Of a DNA stretch of 64,000 bases, positions 8,174 to 17,754 are shown piece after piece. This stretch comes from Streptomyces sp. WZ.A104. GTDB taxonomy: Bacteria; Actinomycetota; Actinomycetes; Streptomycetales; Streptomycetaceae. Location of the stretch: assembly GCF_002382885.1 (NCBI RefSeq), contig NZ_NWVL01000023.1, positions 38,872-102,871 on the forward strand, in the 5' to 3' direction. The notes beneath the pieces were generated by a model that did not search any database, was not told the origin of the DNA, and saw only the letters and a list, made by a program, of their open reading frames with translations. Each line of letters opens with the position of its first letter. The stretch's first letter is position 1. Made by a program: the position numbers and the translations under genes.

Positions 8174-9322
8174 TCAGCGTCCGATCACCGGCAGCCCGGT
8201 CAGCCGCTCGTGCCAGTCCCGCGCCGCCGGGAACCGGGCCTTCACCGTCTCCACCGCCCGCTCCCGCACCGCCACCTGCGACTCGCGCAGCCGCAGCAGC
8301 GGCTCAAGCCCGGGACGGGCCAGCAGCAGCCGCTGGTTGACCACGGGCACCGGCTGCCAGTGGTTCTTGTAACTCTCCGCGCCGCGCAGCAGGCTCAGCA
8401 CCTCGCGCCCGCTGTCCGAGGCCTGCTGGGCCACCTCGCGCAGCAGCATCGTCGACACATCGACCTTCCGCTCGCGCAGCGCCGGGTCCGCCCCGTAGAG
8501 ATAGCCGCCCGTCAGATGCCCCGACTGCAACGACAGGTTGGACGCCACCACCTCGCCCTTGAGCCGGAACTCGGTCATGGCCGCCGTGCCGTCGCCCACC
8601 ATCCGCCCCACCGACCGGATCAGATGGTCCGAGAACCGTGCCCTGAGGTGCTCGGGGTTGACGCCCCGGCCCTCCCACTGCCGCTCGTGCAGCCGCAGCA
8701 GCGTGCCGATCGCCGCGGGCACCCCGTCCTGCGGGACCCGGTGCGCCTCGACGCCCAGGGCGTCGACCTTGCGCAGCTTGGAACGCAGCCGCTGGCCCCG
8801 CGAGCCGCTCAGCCGCGCCACCAGATCGCCGAGCGGCTCGGCCGGAAGCTCCATGCACGTCGAGTCCGTGAGCCTGCTCCGGGCCCCCGGCCACCGCCCG
8901 AACAGCAGCTGTGCCGACGCGTCCGGCCGGACCTCCCGCAGGTCCACCACGGTGTGGCGGGCCGCCCGGTCCAGACCGCGCTGCAACGCCCCGACCGCGT
9001 AACCGGCCTCCTCCTCGTCCAGCAGGATGTCGAAGAAGTCGGAGATCGCCCCGCCCATCGGGACCAGCAACGGCATCGGACGGTGCACCAGCATCAGCGG
9101 GGCCGCCCCGATCAGCCGCCCCGACCGGCGGACCAGCAGCACCCGCAGCCGGCCCTCCTGACCGTAGGAGATCCACCACGAATGCAGCCAGGCGTGGCTC
9201 TGGAAGGGCGTGGCGGTGGCGCAGCGCCGGTGCAGGGCGTCCCACTCCCCGGCGAGCGCGCCGAACTCCCGGAAGTCCCGGCACAGGGTCACGGCGATGC
9301 CGCCCGTGCGGTGCGCCGTCAT
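8174..9322 (-). CDS. CelD/BcsL-type GNAT acetyltransferase of the exopolysaccharide operon
   Basis: 382 aa. The layout (FQSHAWLHSWW near 40, long central region, GGYLYGADPALRERKVDVSTMLL near 270-290, SYKNHW near 325) is that of the CelD/BcsL acetyltransferase family, often found in polysaccharide clusters and proposed to acylate sugars or lipid carriers. The start overlaps the stop of the Wzz-like gene (ATGA). It is the last gene of the operon. Activity and acceptor are inferred. Confidence 0.75.
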   Translation of the reverse strand: MTAHRTGGIAVTLCRDFREFGALAGEWDALHRRCATATPFQSHAWLHSWWISYGQEGRLRVLLVRRSGRLIGAAPLMLVHRPMPLLVPMGGAISDFFDILLDEEEAGYAVGALQRGLDRAARHTVVDLREVRPDASAQLLFGRWPGARSRLTDSTCMELPAEPLGDLVARLSGSRGQRLRSKLRKVDALGVEAHRVPQDGVPAAIGTLLRLHERQWEGRGVNPEHLRARFSDHLIRSVGRMVGDGTAAMTEFRLKGEVVASNLSLQSGHLTGGYLYGADPALRERKVDVSTMLLREVAQQASDSGREVLSLLRGAESYKNHWQPVPVVNQRLLLARPGLEPLLRLRESQVAVRERAVETVKARFPAARDWHERLTGLPVIGR

Positions 9323-9993
9323 CGGACCAGCTCCCGTTCGTCCTGGGCGACGCCCCCCTCGGCGGCGGCCGGCGCGGGCACCTGCGCCGAGACGCTCCAG
9401 CCCGCCCGGCGCGGCCGCACCAGCAGCACCAGACCGCCCAGCAGACCGCCCGCGGCGGCCCCCACGGCCGTGCCCAGCGGAACGGACGGCGACACCGGCT
9501 GGTCCGGCGTCATCGCATGGGTGAACTTGATCAGCTTCACCCCGGTGTCCTTGGAGACATGACCGCTGCTCACGATGACCGCCTCGATCACCGCGTTGGC
9601 GATGTCGGCGGCCCTGCGCCGGTCCTCGGACGTCCCGGTCACCGCGATCATCGGCGAGTCGGGGGAGGTCTCCGACCGGACGTGGGACCGCAGTTCACGC
9701 AGCGGCTCACCGGCCGCGCCCTGCGCGTACGAGAGCGTCGCGTCGCTGGTGACCAGACGCCCGTACGACTGCGCGTAGCCCAGCGCCGCCGCGGGAGCCG
9801 TCTCCTCCTCGGCGACCGCCATCGCGTAACTGGTGGCCTCGTACTGCGGGGAGGCGAACGCGCCGTACGAGAGCCCGGACGCGGTGCCGAGCAGGACGCA
9901 GACGGGCAGGGGCCACCATTGGGGCAGCCGGGTGAGGGCGGTGCGCAGCCGACGGACGACGGCGTGGCGCTGCTGCTCGGGTGACTCGGTCAT
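9319..9993 (-). CDS. Wzz/YveK-like chain-length or export membrane protein
   Basis: 224 aa. One membrane segment near residues 25-45, an extracytoplasmic region of about 110 residues, and a second membrane segment near 165-190 (VPLGTAVGAAAGGLLGG), the two-helix topology of polysaccharide co-polymerases. The C-terminal tail is short and has no Walker motif, so no tyrosine-kinase domain is fused. Start at 9993 has GGAG eight bases upstream and overlaps the previous stop by ATGA. It probably controls chain length with the Wzy-like polymerase encoded upstream. Confidence 0.75.
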   Translation of the reverse strand: MTESPEQQRHAVVRRLRTALTRLPQWWPLPVCVLLGTASGLSYGAFASPQYEATSYAMAVAEEETAPAAALGYAQSYGRLVTSDATLSYAQGAAGEPLRELRSHVRSETSPDSPMIAVTGTSEDRRRAADIANAVIEAVIVSSGHVSKDTGVKLIKFTHAMTPDQPVSPSVPLGTAVGAAAGGLLGGLVLLVRPRRAGWSVSAQVPAPAAAEGGVAQDERELVR

Positions 9994-11126
9994 GAAAAGG
10001 CTCTCCGGTTCGGTGGGGCGGTGTCGAGGGCGTACGCGTAGACATCCATCAGGCGTTCGCTGCTGCGCCTGATGTCGTAGTGGCCGACGGCCCGGGGCGG
10101 CGGCATCCGGTCGGCGCGGTCCTGTATCCGCTGCCGCAGCCGGGCCGTCAGCTCCTCGGGGCTCCCGGCGATCCGGGTGGCGCCCGGAGCGTGGGCGGCG
10201 GGCAGGTCGTCGATGGCCGGGCAGGCGTCGTGCAGCACCGGAAGACCGGCCGCGAGCGCCTCCACGGCGGCCAGCCCGAACGACTCCTCGCGGGAGGTGG
10301 AGACGAAGACGTCGAGCGCGCTCAGCAGCGCCGGAACGCCGGGCACCGGACCGCCGCCCTCCTCGTCGCACTCCCCGAGGAACCGGATCCGGTCCGCCGC
10401 TCCGAGCCGGACCGCCAGCGCCCGCAGCACCCCGGCTTCCGGACCGTCCCCGGCCAGCAGCAGACGGGCCTCGGGCAGGGCGGCGACCGCCCGCAGCAGT
10501 ACGTCGAAGCGCTTGCCGGGCACCAGTCGGCCGACGCCACCGACCACGAACGCCTCGCCCGGGAGATCCAGCGCCGCCCGCACCGCCGCCCGCCGCCCTG
10601 CGTCGAAGCGGAACCGGTCCGCGTCGATGCCGTTGGGCACCAGCCGGATACGGTCGGCGGGCACCCCCCAGTCCCGCAGCCGACCGGCCACGGTGGAGGA
10701 GACGGCGACGGTGGCCGCGCCGAGGCGTTCGGTGGCCAGGTAGAGGGAGCGGATGGACCGGGTGAGCGGGCGGCCCTCGATCTCGGCGCGCCCCAGGGAG
10801 TGTTCGGTCGCCACCGTCGCCCGGGTCCCCGCGAGCCGGGCCGCGATCCGCCCGTACACACAGGCCCGGTACAGGTGCGTGTGGACCAGGTCGTAGCGGC
10901 CCTCCCGGATCAGCCGGGTGAGCCGGCCGACCGCCGAGAGATCCCGGTTGCCGCGCATCCCCAGATGGGTCACCCGGATGCCGTCGGACCGCAGCCCGTC
11001 CGCGACCGCGCCCGGGTTGGTGAGCGTGACGACGTCGCACTCCACCGGCAGATGACGCAGCAGCAGCCGCAGCTGCTGCTCGGCGCCGCCGACCCCGAGC
11101 CCGGTGATGATGTGCAGCGCCCTCAC
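9990..11126 (-). CDS. GT4-family glycosyltransferase
   Basis: 378 aa, starting at GTG 11126 (VRALHIITGLGVGGAE, the typical GT4 N-terminus with a Gly-rich donor loop). The C-terminal nucleotide-sugar site has the EESFGLAAVEALAAG motif (E-x7-E). The GTG overlaps the deacetylase stop (GTGA). It adds a sugar to the growing repeat unit on the cytoplasmic face; the sugar cannot be read from sequence. A much longer upstream open frame is antisense-type noise and was rejected. Confidence 0.88.
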   Translation of the reverse strand: MRALHIITGLGVGGAEQQLRLLLRHLPVECDVVTLTNPGAVADGLRSDGIRVTHLGMRGNRDLSAVGRLTRLIREGRYDLVHTHLYRACVYGRIAARLAGTRATVATEHSLGRAEIEGRPLTRSIRSLYLATERLGAATVAVSSTVAGRLRDWGVPADRIRLVPNGIDADRFRFDAGRRAAVRAALDLPGEAFVVGGVGRLVPGKRFDVLLRAVAALPEARLLLAGDGPEAGVLRALAVRLGAADRIRFLGECDEEGGGPVPGVPALLSALDVFVSTSREESFGLAAVEALAAGLPVLHDACPAIDDLPAAHAPGATRIAGSPEELTARLRQRIQDRADRMPPPRAVGHYDIRRSSERLMDVYAYALDTAPPNRRAFS

Positions 11127-11935
11127 CGTCGGCCGCCCGTCCGCTCGGGCGCGGCGGCCCGGGACCCCGTACCGGGCACCGCCCCGTGCCGCAGCCCGTG
11201 CCGCAGGTCCTTCGCCCACAGCCGTACGCCCCGGTCCGCCTGGCTGATGTGGGTACGGGGCAGGGCGAACCGGCTCAGCAGCGGGCCGGGCGCCAGCGCG
11301 CACGCGTAGCCGTAACCCGCCGAGCGGGCGGCGGCCGTGACCCGCCGGTCGAGGATGCCGTACGGGTAGCAGAACCCCTCCGGGAGCGTGCCGGTGAGAT
11401 CCCCGATCAGTGCCCGGCTGTCGCGCGTCTCGCGGCCCAGCTCCTGGTCCGTCAGCGTGGTGAGATCCTGGTGGTAGAGACCGTGCGAGCCGACCTCCAT
11501 GCCTGCGGCGGCGACCCGCCGGACGTCCTCGTGGGTGAGCAGCGGCTTGCGCGGGCCCAGCGGGTCCCACTCGTTCACCCCGCCCGGCCGGCCCGGCAGG
11601 ACGAAGACCGTCGCCCGGCAGCCGTGCCTGCGCAGCACCGGCAGCGCCTCGCCGAGGAAATCCGCGTATCCGTCGTCGAAGGTCAGCCCGACCAGCCCGC
11701 GCCGCACCGCCGCCTCCGCGCGCAGCAGCTCCGCCACCCCCACCCCGGTCAGTCCTCTGCTGCGCAGCCAGGACAGCTGCTCGTCCAGGCGCCGGGGGGA
11801 GACGGTGATGCCGTACGGGTCGTCACTCGGGTCCGTCACCGAGTGGTACGTGAGGATCCACGGCTGACGGCGGGTGTGCGGGCGGAGCCGGGACGAGGGA
11901 GCGTCGGCGCAACGCGCCGAGCGGTCAGCGGCCAT
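11123..11935 (-). CDS. Polysaccharide deacetylase (CE4/NodB fold)
   Basis: 270 aa. The metal-binding motif TFDDGYAD (near 84-91) and SHGLYHQDL (near 148-156, the two His ligands) are intact. No clear signal peptide, so it may act inside the cell on lipid-linked intermediates or be exported otherwise. GGAGG lies 7 nt before ATG 11935; an adjacent TTG upstream is less likely. It overlaps the flippase stop by 11 nt. Likely role: N-deacetylation of an amino sugar in the exopolysaccharide. Confidence 0.85.
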   Translation of the reverse strand: MAADRSARCADAPSSRLRPHTRRQPWILTYHSVTDPSDDPYGITVSPRRLDEQLSWLRSRGLTGVGVAELLRAEAAVRRGLVGLTFDDGYADFLGEALPVLRRHGCRATVFVLPGRPGGVNEWDPLGPRKPLLTHEDVRRVAAAGMEVGSHGLYHQDLTTLTDQELGRETRDSRALIGDLTGTLPEGFCYPYGILDRRVTAAARSAGYGYACALAPGPLLSRFALPRTHISQADRGVRLWAKDLRHGLRHGAVPGTGSRAAAPERTGGRR

Positions 11936-13640
11936 CAAGAAACCTCCGTCGGATGAGTGCCAGCAGGGAAGCGACGTCGGGCGAGCGCAGGGCGAGCCCG
12001 GTCAGGAAGAACACGGAGGGGACGAGGAGGCAGCCCGCGGCCAGGCTCAGCAGCGGATCGGGGACGAGCGGTGCGGCTGCCCAGCCCGCGGCCCCGGCCG
12101 CCAGCGCGGCCCCGGCCAGCCGGCCGAGCGAGAACGCCACGGCCCGCGTCCGGATCGGCACCACGCGGGTGCCGAGCCCCATCAGCAGGAGCAGCGCCGT
12201 CGTGCTGATCCCGATCGCGTTGGCCGTCGCGATGCCGTCGACGCCGAAGCGGTACGTCAGGGCGTACCCGGCCCCCATGGTGACGATCAGCCCGGTGCCC
12301 ATGGCGAACGCCGGGAACCAGGTGGGCCGCCCGGACGAGAAGAACGGCCGGCTCAGCGCGCCGACCAGGCAGTGGCCCAGCAGGCCCAGCGCGTACACCC
12401 GCATCACCTGGGCGGTGGTTTCGGTGTCGGAGACGTCGAACGCGCCACGCTGAAAAAGCACTTCGATGATCTGGGGGGCGTAGCCGAGCACCACGGCCGT
12501 GCCGAGCAGCACCACCATCCCGGCCAGCGCGAGATCCCGCTCGACCCGCAGCCGGGCCTTCTCCCGGTTCCCGGCCGCCATGGCCTGCGCGACGACCGGG
12601 AAGGTCACCGTGCAGATCATCAGCGACAGCACCATCGGCATCTGCGCGACCTTCTGCGCGTAGTTCAGATGTGAGATCGCCCCGGCGGGCAGGGTGGAGG
12701 CCAGGAACCGTTCGACCAGCACCTGGGACTGACGGCTCACCACGAACAGCACCACCGGTGCCAGCACCGCGAAGCCCAGCAGGGGAGCGGTGGGCGCGGC
12801 GCGCCGTCTGCGTCGGCGGAACCGTGGCAGCCGAGGTCGGGCCAGGGGCACCAGCCTCAGGAACATGGGAAGTTGGGTCAGGATCATCAGCGCGCTGCCC
12901 ACCGCGACACCCGCCGCGGCCGCCCGCACCCCCCACACCGCGTGCAGGGCCAACGTCATGCCGATGATGCCGATGTTGTACGCGACGTAGACCCCGGCGG
13001 GCGGCAGGAAGCTGCGGTGCGCGCGCAGGGCGGCGCTGAAGTAGCCGGTGATCCCGAACGTGAGCACCGTGACCGCGGTCAGCCGGGTGCAGTCGACCGC
13101 GAGCCGGGGGTCGGCGAGCCCAGGGGCCAGGACGCCCACGACCCACGGCGCGCCCGCGATGAGCAGGGCCGCGCCGCCGGAGAGCAGGAGGAAGAGCCGG
13201 GGGAGCGTGGCCGCCACCAGATCCCGTACGGGGTCGGACTCCCCCTTGCCCTCGTCCGCCGCCCGCCGGGTCAGGGCCAGGCTGAACGCGGGGACGAGCA
13301 GGAGCGCCATCCCGTCCTCGATCAGCAGCGTCGCCGCCATCTCGGGCACGGTCCAGGCGATCAGGAACGCGTCGCTGGCGTCGCTCGCGCCGAAGTACCG
13401 GGCGATGGCCTGGTCCCGCACCAGACCGAGGACCGCCCCCAGCACGGTGAGTACCGCCGTCGCCGCCGCCGCACGGGCGAGGAAGGACCCGAGCCGGGGC
13501 GCCTCACCGCCCGTCGGCTCCGCCTCCGTGCCGGGCGCGAGGGGCCCTTCGGGGCCGGACCCGGGTGCCGGGAGCAGGGTCGGGGCGGCCGCGCCCGCCG
13601 TGCGCGGCTCGGCCTCCGTGCCCGTACCGGACTCGCTCAT
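11925..13640 (-). CDS. MurJ/MviN-family lipid-linked oligosaccharide flippase
   Basis: 571 aa with about 14 hydrophobic segments after a Pro/Gly/Glu-rich N-terminal tail of about 50 residues. The N-terminal helix pattern (GLVRDQAIARYFGASDASDAF) is diagnostic for MurJ/MviN. In this operon it would act as the Wzx-like flippase moving the polyprenyl-linked repeat unit across the membrane, not as the housekeeping lipid II flippase. The start overlaps the polymerase stop (ATGA). Confidence 0.87.
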   Translation of the reverse strand: MSESGTGTEAEPRTAGAAAPTLLPAPGSGPEGPLAPGTEAEPTGGEAPRLGSFLARAAAATAVLTVLGAVLGLVRDQAIARYFGASDASDAFLIAWTVPEMAATLLIEDGMALLLVPAFSLALTRRAADEGKGESDPVRDLVAATLPRLFLLLSGGAALLIAGAPWVVGVLAPGLADPRLAVDCTRLTAVTVLTFGITGYFSAALRAHRSFLPPAGVYVAYNIGIIGMTLALHAVWGVRAAAAGVAVGSALMILTQLPMFLRLVPLARPRLPRFRRRRRRAAPTAPLLGFAVLAPVVLFVVSRQSQVLVERFLASTLPAGAISHLNYAQKVAQMPMVLSLMICTVTFPVVAQAMAAGNREKARLRVERDLALAGMVVLLGTAVVLGYAPQIIEVLFQRGAFDVSDTETTAQVMRVYALGLLGHCLVGALSRPFFSSGRPTWFPAFAMGTGLIVTMGAGYALTYRFGVDGIATANAIGISTTALLLLMGLGTRVVPIRTRAVAFSLGRLAGAALAAGAAGWAAAPLVPDPLLSLAAGCLLVPSVFFLTGLALRSPDVASLLALIRRRFLDGR

Positions 13641-15016
13641 GCGGTGCTCACCCGGTCCCGGTCCGGCTCGCCCAGCGCCCACCAGGCGGCGAGACCCAGC
13701 ACCACACCGCTCAGTACGGTGGTGGGCCCGCCGATGTCCGCGTACAGGAAGTTGACGCTCTGCCAGGTCATCAGGGCGACCGCCGCCAGACCGCAGTCCA
13801 GCGCCGCGTGCCCGCGCGACCGGGCCTGTGCCAGTCTGCGTACGGCTCCGACCAGGATCGCCGCCCAGCTGCCGAGGACGGCGGTCAGACCGATGAGGCC
13901 CTGTTCGCAGAGGATGAGGAGGTACATGTTGTGCGGCGACAGGAGTGCCTGCCTGCGGAACTCCTGGCCCGCCCCGGCCGTGTCGCTGCCCGAGGAGAGC
14001 CCGATCGAGGCGTGTGCGTCGCGGTGGTCGGCGAAGCCCTTGAGACCCACCCCGGTGGCGGGCTGCTCGCGCCACATCGAGCCCGCCGCGCTCCACATGG
14101 CGTACCGGTCGCTGACCGACCGGTCCGGGGCCCGGGTCACCTGAGTAACGCTCGCGGCCCGCTCCGCGATCATCTCCGAGCCGATGCCGAGACCGCCGAC
14201 CAACACCACCCCGGCCGCGCCCAGCACGGCCAGCGACGTCAGCGCCTGGCGCCGTCCGGTCAGCGCCAGGGCGGCCAGGACCGCGACGGCCGTGGCGATC
14301 CACACGCCCCGGCTGAAGGAGAGCGTCAGGGGCACGATCAGCGCGACGGCCACGACGGCGGCGCACGGCCGCAGCCAGGCCGGGGCGGAGCCCGGGGGGC
14401 GCAGCGCGCAGGCCGCCGCGGCGAGCAGCCCGTAGGCGACCACCGTGGCCATGCCCATGATGTCGCTGGGCCCGAAGGTGCCGACCGCCCGGATCTCCTC
14501 ACCCATGTAGGAGGCGCCGGTCCCGGTGACGTACTGATGGACGCCCGTGACGCCCTGGACCACCGCCAGCACCACCAGCGAACCGGCGACGATCCGGAAC
14601 CCGAGGGCGTCCTTGAGCAGGAGGAACACGGCGACGGGCACCAGGACGAAGACCTGGAGATAGCGGACGAGGCCCGGCAGGGCCGCCGCCGGGTCCGCCG
14701 CCGTGACGGTGGCCACCGCGAAGCCCACGGCGGGCAGGCCCAGGACGAGCGCGGCCGCCGCGCCGAGCGGGCGCTGACGCAGGTACAGCAGCCGCCCCAC
14801 ACACACCAGCACCGCGATGCCGGACGCGATGTCGGCGGGGCCGACCGCCGGTCCGCCGCCCCCGCCGAAGACCCCGTAGGGCAGGGCGGGCAGCAGGACC
14901 GTCGCGATCAGCGGCAGCAGCGGCCACCGGCTCCGCCACCCGCCCGGCGACGGACGGGGAGCGGTGCGGGGCCCGGCAGACGCTGCCGGGGCGGGCGGAG
15001 TCAGGGTGGCGGCCAT
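13637..15016 (-). CDS. O-antigen ligase/Wzy-like polysaccharide polymerase
   Basis: 459 aa, about 12 hydrophobic segments, with a large extracytoplasmic loop containing RYAMWSAAGSMWREQPATGVGLKGF and SPHNMYLLILCEQGLIG (the WzyC pattern with the conserved His after SP). GGAGG lies 9 nt before ATG 15016. It would polymerise flipped repeat units. The gap to the sugar transferase stop is only 2 nt. Confidence 0.82.
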   Translation of the reverse strand: MAATLTPPAPAASAGPRTAPRPSPGGWRSRWPLLPLIATVLLPALPYGVFGGGGGPAVGPADIASGIAVLVCVGRLLYLRQRPLGAAAALVLGLPAVGFAVATVTAADPAAALPGLVRYLQVFVLVPVAVFLLLKDALGFRIVAGSLVVLAVVQGVTGVHQYVTGTGASYMGEEIRAVGTFGPSDIMGMATVVAYGLLAAAACALRPPGSAPAWLRPCAAVVAVALIVPLTLSFSRGVWIATAVAVLAALALTGRRQALTSLAVLGAAGVVLVGGLGIGSEMIAERAASVTQVTRAPDRSVSDRYAMWSAAGSMWREQPATGVGLKGFADHRDAHASIGLSSGSDTAGAGQEFRRQALLSPHNMYLLILCEQGLIGLTAVLGSWAAILVGAVRRLAQARSRGHAALDCGLAAVALMTWQSVNFLYADIGGPTTVLSGVVLGLAAWWALGEPDRDRVSTA

Positions 15017-15018
15017 CG

Positions 15019-16494
15019 TCAGCTGCCTCCGAGCCGGAAGACGGAACCCGCGGTCCGGGCCAGCACACACGCGTCCTGCCACAGCGACCAGGTCTCGATG
15101 TAGCGGTTGTCGAAGCGGGCCCGCTCCTCGATCGAGGTGTCCCCGCGCAACCCGTTCACCTGGGCCAGCCCCGTGATGCCGACGGGCATCCGGTGACGCG
15201 CCTGGTACCCCGGATGGGCGCGGCTGAACTGTGCGACGAAGAAGGGGCGTTCGGGGCGCGGACCGACCATGCTCATATCGCCGCGCAGGACGTTCCACAG
15301 CTGCGGCAGCTCATCCAGCGAGGTACGGCGCAGCACCCGGCCGACGCGGCTCATCCGCCCGTCGGACGCCACGTTCCACCGGGTCGCCGACTCCTGGGCG
15401 TCCGCGGGCCGCAGCGTACGGAACTTCAGCAGGACGAACGGGCGCCCGTGCCGGCCGATGCGCTCCTGCCGGAAGATCACGCCCGGCCCGTCCGAGAGCC
15501 GCACCGCCAGGGCACAGGCCGCCATCACCGGGGCCGCGAGCAGCAGACCGAACGCGGCCAGGACGGCGTCCGTCGCCCGCTTCACCCCGTGGCCCAGCGG
15601 ACGGCGCGACCCGTCGTCCAGGAGCCGCACCCCGAAGCCCCACAGATGGTCGGGGCGGGCGGTCCCCCGCGCGGGCACGGTCCCCGCGCCGGGGTCGGTG
15701 ACCAGCCACACCCGGCAGCCGTGCCCGGTGAGCAGGGCGAAGAGAGCGGCGCCGTCCGGGGTGGCCTCGGGCGGGGCGGTGAACACCGCGTGCCGCACAC
15801 TGTTCTGCACCACGGCCCGCCCCACCTCCTGCGGGGTGCCCAGGACCGGCAGCGGCAGGGCACCGGAGTCCGCCGGAAGCTCCTCGTCCCCGCCGCCGAC
15901 CAGACCGACCGGGCGCAGCCCGTACCCCGGGTGCTGGTACAGGGCCGACGTCACCTGACGGGCCAGGGGGCCGCTCCCCACGACCAGCGTGGACCGGGGA
16001 CGCCGGGCGGCCGCCCGCTGCCGCGCCCGGTGGACCAACGCACGTCCCGCACAGGTCAGCGCGGTCTGCGCCCCGGCCCCGTACGCGAGCACCGCCCACC
16101 CGATCGCGTGCTGCGGGGCCAAGACGTCCAGCACCTCCATCGTCACGTACCACTGGAGCAGGGCGAGGCCGAGGAGCGCGGGCAGTTCGGACAGCACCGA
16201 GGGGGACAGGCACCTGCGGTACAGCCCGCGACGGGCGAAGAACAACACCTGCGCCAGCGCCTGGACGGCCACCACCGCCCAGGGCCACGACGCCGGGACG
16301 ACCAGCGCGAACGTCACGACGGGCGCGAGGGCGTCGACGCACAGGAGCTGTACGACCCGGCCGCGGCGGACGCCACGGCGCTCGCCGCGCCGCGCCCGGA
16401 TCCTTCCGTCGCTTCTTCGCGGCGGATGAACTGTGTGAGCCTGCACGGCTGTCGCCTGTGCGGTGCCGGGAACCGGTGCACTCTCCATCGTCAT
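15019..16494 (-). CDS. Polyprenyl-phosphate sugar-1-phosphate transferase (priming enzyme)
   Basis: 491 aa. N-terminal hydrophobic segments, a central nucleotide-binding-like domain (STLVVGSGPLARQV near 160-185), one later membrane helix, and the C-terminal bacterial sugar transferase domain: KRATD near 285, RQERIGRHGRPFVLLKFRTL, SLDELPQLWNVLRGDMSMVGPRPE and GITGLAQVNG. This WbaP/ExoY-type enzyme starts a repeat unit on undecaprenyl phosphate. ATGA overlap with the upstream glycosyltransferase. Confidence 0.93.
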   Translation of the reverse strand: MTMESAPVPGTAQATAVQAHTVHPPRRSDGRIRARRGERRGVRRGRVVQLLCVDALAPVVTFALVVPASWPWAVVAVQALAQVLFFARRGLYRRCLSPSVLSELPALLGLALLQWYVTMEVLDVLAPQHAIGWAVLAYGAGAQTALTCAGRALVHRARQRAAARRPRSTLVVGSGPLARQVTSALYQHPGYGLRPVGLVGGGDEELPADSGALPLPVLGTPQEVGRAVVQNSVRHAVFTAPPEATPDGAALFALLTGHGCRVWLVTDPGAGTVPARGTARPDHLWGFGVRLLDDGSRRPLGHGVKRATDAVLAAFGLLLAAPVMAACALAVRLSDGPGVIFRQERIGRHGRPFVLLKFRTLRPADAQESATRWNVASDGRMSRVGRVLRRTSLDELPQLWNVLRGDMSMVGPRPERPFFVAQFSRAHPGYQARHRMPVGITGLAQVNGLRGDTSIEERARFDNRYIETWSLWQDACVLARTAGSVFRLGGS

Positions 16495-17657
16495 CGCTCG
16501 GTGCGCTTCCTCGTGGTGGGTCCGGACATGCCGACAAGTTCCTGGTAGAGACCGGCAACAGCCCCCGCGGTGCGTCGTACGTCGAAGGCCGCCCGGGTAT
16601 GGCTCAGCGCCCCGCGGGACACCGCCTCGCGCAGCTCCGGGTCGGTGAGCAGCGAGGTCAGCGCCGAGGCGAGCGCCGCGGGGTCCTCCGGCGGCACGAG
16701 ACAGTGCTCCTCGTGACCCGGCGGCAGGCTCTCCCGCGCCCCGTTCACATCGGTCAGCACCACGGCGCGGCCGCAGGCCATGGCCTCCAGGGGAGCCAGC
16801 GCCATGCCTTCCCAGCGTGAGGGCAGCACAAGGACGTCCGCCGCGTGGATCCACGGCCGTACGTCCTCGCTGGCTCCGGTGAACAGCACACCGGGCGGCG
16901 CCGATCGCTCCAGCTCCTCCCGGTCGGGCCCGTCGCCCACCAGCACCAGCCGTGCCCCGGCCACCCGCAGCCGCCGCCAGGCCCCGAGCAGGACGTCCTG
17001 CCCCTTCTGCCGGGTGAGTCGGCCGACGCAGACGACGAGCGGGGCGTCCGGGGCGATCCCCTTCAGCAGGGGCAGGGAGGCGCGGGCCGCCGTGCGGTCG
17101 GACTCGCCGCCCGGGCGGAAGCGGTCGAGGTCGATGCCGTTGTGGATCACCGACCAGCGGGCCGCGATGCCCGCCTCCTGGCCGGTGCGGCGCTCGGACT
17201 CGCTGACACAGAGGATGTGATCGGCCCAGCGGGCCCCGAACCGCTCCCAGCCGAGGGCGAGTCCGGCGGTGCGGCCGCCGACCGCCTCGAACGACCAGGC
17301 GTGTGGCTGGAACACCGTGGGTACCCGGCCGCGTACGGCGATCCGCCCCGCGAGACCGGCCTTGGCGCTGTGCGCGTGCACCACGTGCGGGCGGCTGACG
17401 CGGATGATCCGCCGCGCGGCCGCGACCTCACCGGCCAGCCGGGGCCCCGGCGCCCGGGTGGCCGCCCAGCCGTGCACCTCCGCACCGGCCGCCGCCGCCC
17501 CGACGGCCAGCGGACTCCCCGGCGGACAGGCCACCACGGGACGCAGCCCGGACCCGGCCTGGGCCCGCACGAGATCGGTGACGACCCTGGCCACTCCACC
17601 GTCGACGGGCTGAACCAAATGAAGGACCGTCAATTGTCTTTCTTCAGTACGACACAT
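16491..17657 (-). CDS. GT4-family glycosyltransferase, first gene of the exopolysaccharide operon
   Basis: 388 aa from ATG 17657. N-terminal QPVDGGVARV loop, VHAHSAKAGLAG in the middle and the C-terminal donor motif RWEGMALAPLEAMACG. Start choice is uncertain. The frame stays open to ATG 17753, but that stretch uses codons rare in Streptomyces (TTT, ACT, ATT, CGA, AGA) and abuts a strong hairpin, so I treat it as leader. A TTG at 17633 just before TVLHLVQ, behind a purine run (GAAGAAAG), is also possible. It transfers an early sugar of the repeat unit. Confidence 0.83.
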   Translation of the reverse strand: MCRTEERQLTVLHLVQPVDGGVARVVTDLVRAQAGSGLRPVVACPPGSPLAVGAAAAGAEVHGWAATRAPGPRLAGEVAAARRIIRVSRPHVVHAHSAKAGLAGRIAVRGRVPTVFQPHAWSFEAVGGRTAGLALGWERFGARWADHILCVSESERRTGQEAGIAARWSVIHNGIDLDRFRPGGESDRTAARASLPLLKGIAPDAPLVVCVGRLTRQKGQDVLLGAWRRLRVAGARLVLVGDGPDREELERSAPPGVLFTGASEDVRPWIHAADVLVLPSRWEGMALAPLEAMACGRAVVLTDVNGARESLPPGHEEHCLVPPEDPAALASALTSLLTDPELREAVSRGALSHTRAAFDVRRTAGAVAGLYQELVGMSGPTTRKRTER

Positions 17658-17754
17658 CTGCAGCACGCACGGCTCTCTTCGTTCAATCCGGTGAGTAAAG
17701 CCGAAGTGCACTTTGGCAGAGATGTGGCGAAATGGTGCGCGTGACTCGCTCATA

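Noticed and set aside
17658..17753. N-terminal extension of the first exopolysaccharide glycosyltransferase to ATG 17753
   Set aside because: Codon use is atypical for this genome, there is no ribosome site, and a strong hairpin ends at the codon; kept as leader.
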